From: Thermoplasmata archaeon
GTDB taxonomy: Archaea > Thermoplasmatota > Thermoplasmata > SG8-5
DNA length: 8,083 nt
Direction of reading: 5' to 3'
Assembly (NCBI GenBank): GCA_030655715.1
Contig: JAUSPR010000245.1
Span: 1-8,083 of the forward strand
Shown here: one piece after another, positions 1 through 5,405 of the stretch
Layout: each line of letters opens with the position of its first letter
How positions within the stretch are numbered: the first letter of the stretch is position 1
Program-made: the position numbers and the translations under genes
The notes under the pieces: generated by a model
Told to the model about the DNA's origin: nothing
Databases searched by the model: none
What the model saw: the letters and a program-made list of their open reading frames with translations, nothing else

Positions 1-2
1 GG

Positions 3-128
3 AAAGTAATGAAGGAATAAAGCTGTTTCTAAGACAAAAGAGAAAAATAGAGCCCTTAGCCCATTTCCACACCTAGCGTCCCAAACACCCACGTCCTCAC
101 CCTCATCATCAAGCGGGTCAAAGTACAT
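3..128 (-). CDS. Possible partial ORF running off the left edge
   Basis: On the minus strand one frame is open from position 212 to the window edge (70 codons). Its first ATG is at 126-128 and gives a peptide beginning MYFDPLDDEGEDVGVWDARC that continues out of the window. The stretch is acidic at first and hydrophobic near the edge. I recognise no family and see no convincing ribosome binding site. The + strand here is rich in C, which by itself keeps the minus strand free of stops, so this may be chance. An in-frame TAG at 213-215 separates it from another open stretch further up (216-497). Confidence 0.2.
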   Translation of the reverse strand, partial: MYFDPLDDEGEDVGVWDARCGNGLRALFFSFVLETALFLHYF

Positions 129-278
129 AGTCGCGTAACGCGTCCCCGTCCCCCATCCCGCGAGGATATGCCCTGCGCAGCGCTCAACACCGGGGCTGAA
201 CCCGGAATAGTGCTACAATCTCATCGCCCAACCCCCCTCGCTATCCTCACCCGCACGCATATTGGATTGGCAGCATAC

Positions 279-299
279 CCCCGCCTGTGAGGGCGGGGT
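279..299 (+). repeat. GC-rich hairpin repeat, left copy
   Basis: A perfect 7-bp stem, CCCCGCC (279-285) and GGCGGGG (292-298), closes the 6-base loop TGTGAG; a T follows. The same 21 bases occur in reverse complement at 7939-7959. No T-run follows, so an archaeal terminator is not well supported. Short GC-rich hairpins of this kind are known at the ends of IS200/IS605-type elements and as dispersed intergenic palindromes; which applies here cannot be settled from two copies. Confidence 0.7.
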
Positions 300-434
300 G
301 ACAACGGCACCCAGCCGGACCCGCATTTTGATGGCGGCCGCGCGGGATTCCCAGGCATGGATGGCGTTGGCCTGGCGCGTCCACGTGCCAGCAATGTACA
401 GAGCGAATATGCCGACCCGAATTTTCGTGTTTGA

Positions 435-749
435 TGTATATTTTGCTTTTGGAGTCGTGTTTTCACACTGGGCATCCAGCTTACCGCGCTTCTGAAACTA
501 TGCAGGCGCAGGATGATGCCAGTTATTTTGACGAGCCAGGTCTACACCGACATCGAGAAGGGCGTGTACAGGCCCCTGGGCGGGCATGTTCTACGACATA
601 ATTGCAAAGCGATTATACAACTTGAACGAGATGAGAATGTACCAGGTAGAAGAGTGGCTGTGTTAATGATACATAGGTCGCTGGCCGAAGGGGAGAAAAC
701 CGAATTCTGGCTGACGAAAGATGGAATTGAGTGTTCTGAATTCGATTGA
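435..749 (+). pseudogene. radB: radB remnant: C-terminal part of the RecA-family protein RadB
   Basis: RadB is a euryarchaeal RecA/RadA paralogue involved in recombination and repair, usually about 220-235 residues. Only the last ~100 codons are present. From about 459 the frame reads like the RadB C-terminal half: LGIQLTALLKLCRRR, then PVILTSQVYTDIEKG, PLGGHVLRHNCKAIIQLER, RRVAVLMIHRSLAEG and a final WLTKDGIE. This matches the family pattern of a Q-L helix, an (I/V)T(N/S)QVY strand, a PLGGH loop and an HRSLPEG-type turn. The frame is closed upstream by TGA at 432-434. No Walker A or Walker B segment is visible in any + frame before it, so the ATPase front half is missing. ATG 513 would give only 78 residues lacking the nucleotide site. 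A deletion, an insertion upstream, or an assembly join would all explain this. Confidence 0.75.
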
Positions 750-754
750 ATGGA

Positions 755-764
755 TATTAAATAA
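755..764 (+). promoter_or_regulatory. Probable TATA box for the prenyl synthase pair
   Basis: TATTAAATAA lies in the 71-base spacer between the radB remnant and the synthase. A start about 25-30 bases downstream would leave a leader of roughly 35 nt. The spacer is AT-rich throughout, so other TATA-like stretches exist and this choice is tentative. A G-rich stretch (GGGGG, 812-816) just before ATG 821 could serve as a weak ribosome binding site. Confidence 0.35.
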
Positions 765-820
765 ACGATTATTACATTATAGATAACATTAATAAGAATC
801 ATAACATTTATGGGGGTTGC

Positions 821-1852
821 ATGGACGAGATACTTAAGGAAAAAGTATTGCGATACTTGGATAAAACATCAAGTCTGATTGATTTAGAGTTGGTTAAACT
901 AATAAAATCACAACCTCAAATTGAAAATTTACATGATGCAATGATTTATGCATTAGGATTAGATATTGATGAACGTAAACAACGAGGAAAAAGAATTCGA
1001 CCAGCTTTGTGTTTAATGACATGTGAAGATTTAATTGGTGATTATTCCAAGGCAATCCCATTTGCTTTATCAGTTGAATTATTGCATAATTATTTCCTTA
1101 TTCACGATGATATTGAAGATGAAGATAAAATAAGGAGAGAAAGACCTGCAATTTGGGTAAAATATGGGCTTGCACATGGCATCAATATTGGAGATTATAT
1201 GAATACACTTATTTTTACTGCTATATCCAAATCAAAAGAGACTGGATTAAATGATAATAAAATCATGGAGTTAATCAATATAACAATAGATACGTTAGAA
1301 CATACTGGGCGCGGCCAAACACTAGATTTAAATGCTAGATATACTGATAATATTACATACGAACACTATATGGAAATCGTCACTGAAAAAACAGGATATT
1401 ATTTAGCTCTTCCCATAGTCGGAGGAGCCATAATTGGGGATGCTGAGCCCAATATTATTAGCTCAATTATTGCATATGGAAAAAATATTGGACCGATGTT
1501 TCAAATAATTGATGATGTCCTCGACCTTACTCAGGGAAAGGGTCGAGGTGAAATTGGATCTGACATAAGAGAGGGCAAACGCAGTATTTTGGTTGCTCAT
1601 ACGAGCCAAAACTGCAGTTTGGGTGAAAAGAAAGAACTTTTTCATATTCTTAATAAACCTCGCGATAGTACATCAAATGAGGATATTCAATATGTGATTC
1701 AATTGTTTAATAAATATGAATCCATTAACTTTTCTATGGATCAAGTATCCAAATTACAACATCAAGCTGAATTAACTCTACAGGATCTACCCAATGAATT
1801 TAGAAAACATTTAACGTTTGCCGCTGAATTTATTGGAGGTAGAAATTCATGA
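821..1852 (+). CDS. Polyprenyl diphosphate synthase, GGPP/FPP-type (trans-isoprenyl chain elongation)
   Basis: The enzyme would condense IPP onto allylic diphosphates to make C15 or C20 prenyl chains, in archaea the precursors of ether lipids. All class I trans-prenyltransferase motifs are present in this 343-residue protein: GKRIRP (56-61), the first Asp-rich motif DDIED (96-100), RRERP (105-109), GQTLDL (165-170), KTG (190-192), the second Asp-rich motif DDVLD (231-235) and GSDIREGKRS (247-256). Length is normal for the family. Residues 5 and 4 before the first motif are Tyr91 and Phe92; a bulky residue at -5 is typical of short-chain archaeal enzymes, and two aromatics recall C15-making eukaryotic FPP synthases. 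The gene is visibly AT-rich (15 of 60 bases are G or C in 1201-1260) unlike the fni and ipk genes beside it. Its last codons carry the GGAGGT ribosome binding site of the next gene. Exact product length is inferred, not shown. Confidence 0.9.
   Translation: MDEILKEKVLRYLDKTSSLIDLELVKLIKSQPQIENLHDAMIYALGLDIDERKQRGKRIRPALCLMTCEDLIGDYSKAIPFALSVELLHNYFLIHDDIEDEDKIRRERPAIWVKYGLAHGINIGDYMNTLIFTAISKSKETGLNDNKIMELINITIDTLEHTGRGQTLDLNARYTDNITYEHYMEIVTEKTGYYLALPIVGGAIIGDAEPNIISSIIAYGKNIGPMFQIIDDVLDLTQGKGRGEIGSDIREGKRSILVAHTSQNCSLGEKKELFHILNKPRDSTSNEDIQYVIQLFNKYESINFSMDQVSKLQHQAELTLQDLPNEFRKHLTFAAEFIGGRNS
1835..1840 (+). promoter_or_regulatory. Strong internal ribosome binding site
   Basis: GGAGGT sits 8 bases before ATG 1849, inside the last codons of the synthase gene (the IGG of its C-terminus). 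It fixes the start of the membrane protein and, with the ATGA overlap, indicates translational coupling. Confidence 0.75.
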
Positions 1853-2544
1853 AAATAAATGAACCTAATAATGCAAACGTATTTTTCGAAGATTTATATA
1901 GAGATGTTTTTCTAAAATTTATTGCATATGTTATAATTGAAATCATGATTATAGTTCCACTCAGCTGGCTTCTATTGCAACAATCATCAATACCTATTAT
2001 CATTTTTCTTATCATAGTTATTGGATTATTAATTAGCATAGGGATTTGGTGGCGATTGTCTTGGAAAGTAAAAACTATAAGGGGCCGAGATGCAGTTGAG
2101 AAAGAATGTCGAAAAATGATTGTAAGATATATTAAGGAATATAAAAGATTAAAGACTAATAAAAATTGGGTATCTTCTGGTAATGCATGCAAATTATATC
2201 TTGTTGCACACGACTTAACTTTGGAACCAGAATCTTTAAACCTTATATCAAGAGCCATAACTCAAAATAAATTCGAAATTTTTTTAATTTATACAGAGGA
2301 TCCGAAAACCACACAAGATGATGAATATGATGCATTATTATTGGACACTTTCAATAAAATACAAAATAAATTGAAATCTGACCACAATATTTTTGGAAAT
2401 ACACGAATGTTAGCTACACCAGATCAAATAAGTATTTTTTATGCGACAAATAAAGGATGCGAGGGCATGGTTGTAAGAGAGCAGGATTTTACTTATAATT
2501 TTATCGAAATTATTAAGACTTTTATGACACCAAACATTAATTAA
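1849..2544 (+). CDS. Two-helix membrane protein with a soluble C-terminal alpha/beta domain, function unknown
   Basis: I do not recognise a named family. The 231-residue protein has two hydrophobic helices near the N-terminus (about 21-43 and 47-69), a charged amphipathic stretch (75-105), then a soluble domain (about 113-228) that alternates strands and helices: KLYLVAHDL, a helix around LNLISRAI, the strand FEIFLIYTED, a variable loop, the strand pair ISIFYATN and GMVVREQ, and the helix FIEIIKTFM. That order faintly recalls phospholipase-D-like half-domains used as sensors, but there is no HxK(x4)D motif, so no such catalysis is predicted. The start is fixed by GGAGGT 8 bases upstream; it overlaps the synthase stop as ATGA, so both are probably made together. 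Base composition is AT-rich like the synthase. Possible roles, all inferred: membrane anchor for the synthase, or sensor or effector of a mobile two-gene unit. Confidence 0.7.
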   Translation: MKINEPNNANVFFEDLYRDVFLKFIAYVIIEIMIIVPLSWLLLQQSSIPIIIFLIIVIGLLISIGIWWRLSWKVKTIRGRDAVEKECRKMIVRYIKEYKRLKTNKNWVSSGNACKLYLVAHDLTLEPESLNLISRAITQNKFEIFLIYTEDPKTTQDDEYDALLLDTFNKIQNKLKSDHNIFGNTRMLATPDQISIFYATNKGCEGMVVREQDFTYNFIEIIKTFMTPNIN

Positions 2545-2545
2545 A

Positions 2546-2574
2546 TTTCTCATTCTTTAATATGATTTCTTTTT
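2546..2574 (+). terminator. T-rich terminator for the synthase/membrane protein unit
   Basis: Just after the stop the + strand carries several T-runs ending in TTTCTTTTT, inside the 37-base gap to the convergent fni gene. T-rich tracts without a hairpin are the usual archaeal terminator. No comparable T-run is visible on the minus strand for fni. Confidence 0.4.
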
Positions 2575-2581
2575 GCATCCC

Positions 2582-3643
2582 CTACTCCTCCGGTTCCAAG
2601 GCGTTCATCCATTCAGAAAGGTAGCCTGTTACAATGATTGGCACGTCCTGCAGTCTATTCACGCTTTGCGCGCCCGTAAGGAACATGGCCGCTTTCAGCT
2701 CGGCTATTATCATTTTCAATTCCTTTACAACCGCATCGGAGCTTTCCATTGCCGGTGCCAGCATCTTTCTGGAAAGACCGCCCGCGCTTGCGCCAAGAGA
2801 TATTGCCTTTGCCACATCCAGACCATTGGACAGGCCACCAGTGGCAATGACAGGTAATCCGACATCAGCCTCGAGAATGGAAACTGGCGTTGGTATGCCC
2901 CAATTCCAGAATGTCTCACCCAGCCGGGAGAGGGTCTCCTCGGACCTGCCCACGGCTCTGTGATACTCGACCGCAGAGAAGCTGGTGCCTCCATGCCCGC
3001 CAACGTCAATGCCTTTTACACCTTTCAATCTCAATTCCTGGGCAATGTCCCTTGAAATGCCTGCCCCAGTTTCTTTGGCCAGTACCGGAAGGTGCTTCGC
3101 AATGCTGCCAATTGCCCCAATGCAGCCAGCTGCATTGGTATCTCCCTCGGGCTGGACAATCTCCTGAAGGAAGTTCAGGTGAACTGCCAGTATGTCCGCG
3201 TCAATCATCTTCATGGCGCGCTTGCAATCCTCTAGACCGAACGCACGACGTTTGCTCTGCTCCACCAGCTGGGGTGCGCCCACATTGCCTATGACGAGCG
3301 GGACCTTGAATTCTTTAATGACTTCGTAACTGGAAGCAAGTTCGGCGTGCTCCAGCGCGGGTCGCTGGCTGCCGACGCCGAGGCCGATGCCCACCTCGGC
3401 AGCAGCCATTGCCAGATTGCGGTTTATCTTTTCCGCGCCTTCAAATCCGCCTGTGATGGCCGATATTATTATGGGTGCGGCCAGCTTCTTCCCGAAAAGC
3501 TCGATTGAGGTGTCAATCGAATTCATATCTACCTCGGGCAGTGCCTTGTGAAGCATCTGCACGTCGTCCCAGTATTTCCTGGATGAGTTCACATCCTTGT
3601 TCAGGCATATGTCGATATGGTCTGCCTTTCTTTCGAAATTCAT
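2582..3643 (-). CDS. fni: Type 2 isopentenyl-diphosphate delta-isomerase (FMN-dependent)
   Basis: The enzyme interconverts IPP and DMAPP in the cytoplasm using reduced FMN, supplying the allylic primer for prenyl synthases. The 353-residue product shows the family features in order: RKADHI near the N-terminus (5-10), SAITGGF, GLGVGSQRPALE, GNVGAPQL, HLNFLQEIVQPEGD (whose Gln/Glu pair belongs to the substrate and magnesium site), KETGAGIS, DVGGHGGTSFSAVE for flavin phosphate binding, and ATGGLSNGLDVAKAISLGA near the C-terminus. Length is typical. The ipk stop TGA (3646-3644) is followed directly by ATG 3643, with GGGTGAT just upstream as a Shine-Dalgarno-like site, so translation is very likely coupled to ipk. 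One minor difference is His where many members have Ala in the flavin loop (GGHGGTS rather than GAGGTS). It converges with the AT-rich unit. Confidence 0.95.
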   Translation of the reverse strand: MNFERKADHIDICLNKDVNSSRKYWDDVQMLHKALPEVDMNSIDTSIELFGKKLAAPIIISAITGGFEGAEKINRNLAMAAAEVGIGLGVGSQRPALEHAELASSYEVIKEFKVPLVIGNVGAPQLVEQSKRRAFGLEDCKRAMKMIDADILAVHLNFLQEIVQPEGDTNAAGCIGAIGSIAKHLPVLAKETGAGISRDIAQELRLKGVKGIDVGGHGGTSFSAVEYHRAVGRSEETLSRLGETFWNWGIPTPVSILEADVGLPVIATGGLSNGLDVAKAISLGASAGGLSRKMLAPAMESSDAVVKELKMIIAELKAAMFLTGAQSVNRLQDVPIIVTGYLSEWMNALEPEE

Positions 3644-4408
3644 TCAATCACCCTTGACTATTGTTCCAACTGTTTGTTTGCCTTGTAGCACGTCTGCCAG
3701 CCTTCCCGGTACGAGACCGTTCACTATCTGGACCTGGCAACCTGCCCGCGCAATGCCGAACATTAATTCCAGCTTTCTCTGCATGCTACCAGTAACGTCC
3801 GTGTCCTTAACTGTGAACATAACTTCGTGTCCCGGTGTTATCTCCGGTATCGGGCCTTCGCCATCTTTTGGCGGGTAGCTGGGAAAGATTCCGTCCACAG
3901 CAGTAACGAAAATGCATTTTTCAGCTTTGAGGTCAGTTGCCAGCTTGACCATTATATCATCCCCGGAGCAGATGGATATGCCTCTTGATTTGTCCACAAC
4001 AACATCTCCGAAAGAAATCGGCGTAATACCGATATTGAGGTAATGGGCAAACACATCAGATGGAAATTTTGCCAGCTTGCCATTGTCAAATGTGGCTATT
4101 GCTCCGGCTGGAATGGAAGCTAACGGTATTCCGGCCTTTCTCAGGCCATCCTTAATCAGACGATTAAGCACCCGCATATCATTCTGGACCTGGCAGATGC
4201 CGTCTCTCTGAGATTCATCAGTAAAGCCCTTATGAAGCTGATATTCCTTGGCCTTGATATGGCCGAAAGAGCCACCGCCGTGAATGATTATGCGCTTGTC
4301 TGGAACTGATGCAATTTCCGCAGCCAGCCTGTCAATTACATCATGCCGTGCAGTCATGGATTTTGACTTGTCAGTGACAACGCTTCCGCCCAATTTTATC
4401 AGTATCAT
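3644..4408 (-). CDS. ipk: Isopentenyl phosphate kinase
   Basis: It phosphorylates isopentenyl phosphate to IPP with ATP, the last step of the archaeal variant mevalonate pathways, in the cytoplasm. It belongs to the amino acid kinase fold. MILIKLGGSVVTDK at the N-terminus holds the Lys5/Gly nucleotide-phosphate loop, and HGGGSFGH (43-50) ends in His50, the position of the catalytic histidine of the Thermoplasma acidophilum enzyme. Later SGDDIMVKLA and TAVDGIFPSYP match the nucleotide-binding part, and DVTGSMQRKLE is the conserved C-terminal kinase segment. I chose ATG 4408 (254 residues) and not the upstream in-frame start at 4432. It begins directly with MILIKLGGS, gives the family's length, and lies about 28 bases after a clear TATA box, whereas 4432 falls inside that box. 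First gene of the ipk-fni operon. Confidence 0.95.
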   Translation of the reverse strand: MILIKLGGSVVTDKSKSMTARHDVIDRLAAEIASVPDKRIIIHGGGSFGHIKAKEYQLHKGFTDESQRDGICQVQNDMRVLNRLIKDGLRKAGIPLASIPAGAIATFDNGKLAKFPSDVFAHYLNIGITPISFGDVVVDKSRGISICSGDDIMVKLATDLKAEKCIFVTAVDGIFPSYPPKDGEGPIPEITPGHEVMFTVKDTDVTGSMQRKLELMFGIARAGCQVQIVNGLVPGRLADVLQGKQTVGTIVKGD

Positions 4409-4429
4409 TGAAAACAGAATCGAGACCAC

Positions 4430-4440
4430 CATATATATAC
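4430..4440 (-). promoter_or_regulatory. TATA box for ipk-fni (leaderless)
   Basis: The alternating TA run ending in GTATATATATGG (minus strand) is centred about 28 bases upstream of ATG 4408. That is the spacing expected when transcription starts at or next to the start codon, so ipk mRNA is probably leaderless. Confidence 0.65.
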
Positions 4441-4480
4441 TTATTTGGCTGGCAGAACGGTTTTTTCAATCAACAAGTCT

Positions 4481-4490
4481 TAAATATAAA
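4481..4490 (+). promoter_or_regulatory. TATA box for rpl10e
   Basis: CTTAAATATAAAA on the + strand, centred near 4485, is a good archaeal TATA element. A start about 25 bases downstream would give a leader of roughly 85 nt before ATG 4598. The two divergent promoters, for ipk and for this gene, share a spacer of about 190 bases. Confidence 0.6.
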
Positions 4491-4520
4491 ACCATCTTAT
4501 GCCGGGAATACCTTCCCACA

Positions 4521-4592
4521 ATGGACAATACCTTTGGGGGATGCTCCCTTCGGACATTTGGGTCCCGGAGCAAGACCAAAATCAGGAAGTGA
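4521..4592 (+). CDS. Possible leader peptide (uORF) before rpl10e
   Basis: A 23-codon ORF in the rpl10e leader, starting ATG GAC AAT and ending AGG AAG TGA, encodes a peptide with a basic tail (RSKTKIRK). It ends 5 bases before the rpl10e ATG, and its final codons are the rpl10e ribosome binding site. I recognise no homologue. It could couple translation into rpl10e or be chance; there is no obvious ribosome binding site of its own. Confidence 0.25.
   Translation: MDNTFGGCSLRTFGSRSKTKIRK
4584..4592 (+). promoter_or_regulatory. Ribosome binding site of rpl10e
   Basis: AGGAAGTGA lies 5 bases before ATG 4598. It decides the start: the in-frame ATG at 4499 would add 33 residues that do not resemble L10e and would lie only about 14 bases after the TATA centre. 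Confidence 0.65.
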
Positions 4593-4597
4593 ATCAC

Positions 4598-5116
4598 ATG
4601 GCAGGAAGAAAGCCAGCAAGGATGTACAGACGGGTAAAACAGCAATCCTACACACGCAGGGAGTACATGGGCGGCGTACCGAACAGCAGGATTGCCCAGT
4701 TCGAAATGGGAAATGTGAATGGCGATTTTCCAATAGAGATGCAGCTCATTTCAGAGAGTGTCGCGGCCATCAGGCACACCGCACTTGAGGCGGCACGTAT
4801 TGCATGCAACAGAACAATCCAGAAGAAGGCTGGCTCCCAGGGCTATTTCATGAAAATTCACGTTTATCCGCACGAGGTTATCAGGGAGAACAAGATGGCA
4901 ACCGGCGCAGGGGCAGACCGTATCTCCAGCGGGATGAGAAATTCCTTCGGAAAGGCTGTCGGAACAGCAGCCAGAGTCAGGAAAGGCCAGGTTATTATGA
5001 CGCTCAGGGTTGGCAGGGCACATTTCAAAGAGGCAAAAATCGCGCTCTGGAAGGCTGGTATCAGGATTCCCGCGAGCTTCAGAATAGATGTCATTCGCGG
5101 AGAAGCGATTAATTAA
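4598..5116 (+). CDS. rpl10e: Large-subunit ribosomal protein L10e (uL16)
   Basis: This protein is part of the 50S subunit near the tRNA sites, the archaeal/eukaryotic counterpart of bacterial L16. The 172-residue product begins MAGRKPARMYRRVKQQSYTR as expected, contains EYMGGVPNSRI, and carries the L10e signature ADRISSGMRNSFGK (106-119) followed by a basic, strand-rich C-terminal half ending FRIDVIRGEAIN. Length is normal. It is transcribed alone and divergently from ipk, from its own TATA box, and starts after AGGAAGTGA. The leader may carry a short upstream ORF and can form a small G-rich/C-rich hairpin (GGGGGA and CTCCC around 4536-4549). Base composition is like the other housekeeping genes here. 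Downstream lies a small imperfect hairpin and then a repeat-rich spacer. Confidence 0.96.
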   Translation: MAGRKPARMYRRVKQQSYTRREYMGGVPNSRIAQFEMGNVNGDFPIEMQLISESVAAIRHTALEAARIACNRTIQKKAGSQGYFMKIHVYPHEVIRENKMATGAGADRISSGMRNSFGKAVGTAARVRKGQVIMTLRVGRAHFKEAKIALWKAGIRIPASFRIDVIRGEAIN

Positions 5117-5121
5117 ACTAT

Positions 5122-5139
5122 CAGCCCCTAAAGGAGCTG
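5122..5139 (+). terminator. Small hairpin after rpl10e, possible terminator
   Basis: CAGCCCC and GGAGCTG pair with one mismatch around a TAAA loop, starting 5 bases after the rpl10e stop. Only short T clusters (GTTTGTTGT) follow, so termination is plausible but not strong. Confidence 0.35.
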
Positions 5140-5193
5140 GCGTTTGTTGTCAGAGCTGAAAATTTACAAGTGTAGGCCATGCACCTTTTTCCA

Positions 5194-5227
5194 GCATCCA
5201 AATTTATTCGGCATCCGAATTTAGCCG
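5194..5227. repeat. Tandem 17-bp repeat, two units
   Basis: GCATCCAAATTTATTCG (5194-5210) is followed directly by GCATCCGAATTTAGCCG (5211-5227), identical at 14 of 17 positions. A third block starting GCATTGGAACATTTG follows and is only loosely related. It lies in the noncoding spacer between rpl10e and queE. Confidence 0.6.
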
Positions 5228-5230
5228 GCA

Positions 5231-5248
5231 TTGGAACATTTGTTCCAA
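5231..5248. repeat. Perfect inverted repeat TTGGAAC / GTTCCAA
   Basis: TTGGAAC (5231-5237) and GTTCCAA (5242-5248) form a 7-bp perfect dyad around ATTT. The same TTGGAAC word recurs at 5285-5291 and 5315-5321. It could be a regulator site or part of the palindromic repeat family in this spacer. Confidence 0.55.
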
Positions 5249-5261
5249 ACGTTTTTGGTCG

Positions 5262-5291
5262 GTATCCAAAGTCCCCCGGGACATTTGGAAC
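5262..5291 (-). repeat. 30-bp dispersed palindromic repeat, copy A
   Basis: Read on the minus strand this is GTTCCAAATGTCCC, three bases, then GGACTTTGGATAC. It is identical at 27 of 30 positions to 7831-7860 read on the + strand; the three differences are together in the centre. Each copy is itself an imperfect palindrome: GTATCCAAAGTCC pairs with GGACATTTGGAAC with single-base bulges. Such elements spread as intergenic repeats or short non-autonomous transposons. Confidence 0.7.
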
Positions 5292-5340
5292 TACGTGTGA
5301 CAAGAAGAGGGGATTTGGAACTACGTGCAATCAGAGGGCA
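5281..5340. repeat. Direct repeat with 30-bp period
   Basis: ATTTGGAACTACGTG occurs at 5283-5297 and again at 5313-5327, a perfect 15-base match exactly 30 bases apart; the rest of the unit is weakly conserved (AGAGG near the end of both). Copy A of the palindromic repeat overlaps the first unit. With only two units and no conserved spacer pattern, this is not a CRISPR array. Confidence 0.6.
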
Positions 5341-5405
5341 TTTGAAGAGGCTTTGATTTCATGCACAAATATCTGCACGGTGAATGGCGGCCTTTCTTTA
5401 CGATT

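Larger units (their letters stand above)
2..434. other. Left gene-poor region, no nameable gene
   Basis: About 430 bases without a recognisable gene. Positions 1-55 are AT-rich and 60-430 are mostly GC-rich. I looked for the missing front half of RadB here, including a Walker A motif, in the three + frames and did not find it. The only structured element is the hairpin at 279-298. A minus-strand frame is open over 216-497 apart from its end stop; part of it lies antisense to the radB remnant, so I do not call it a gene. Confidence 0.5.

Noticed and set aside
186..207. T-arm-like sequence (CCGGGTTCAGCCCCGG, minus strand) suggesting a tRNA
   Set aside because: The loop has 6 bases, not 7, and no acceptor stem, D-arm or anticodon arm can be fitted around it.
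3..497. TAG at 213-215 as a possible pyrrolysine codon joining two open minus-strand frames
   Set aside because: No recognisable protein on either side, a second TAG at 498-500, and half of the frame is antisense to radB. Nothing else in the window points to pyrrolysine.
1830..2258. 142-codon minus-strand ORF opposite the membrane protein
   Set aside because: It lies wholly antisense to a gene with a strong ribosome binding site and coherent topology; its hydrophobic runs are the mirror of AT-rich codons.
2573..3294. Several + strand ORFs inside fni
   Set aside because: They are antisense shadows of a clearly coding, complete isomerase gene; none has family features or a ribosome binding site.
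4408..4788. Longer N-terminal versions of ipk (from 4432) and L10e (from 4499), and a + strand ORF across the divergent spacer
   Set aside because: TATA positions, the ribosome binding site and the conserved N-termini place the starts at 4408 and 4598; the spacer ORF runs through both promoters and the L10e gene in another frame.
5283..5327. CRISPR-like direct repeats
   Set aside because: Only two 15-base units with a 15-base gap that is itself partly repeated; no cas genes and no further units.
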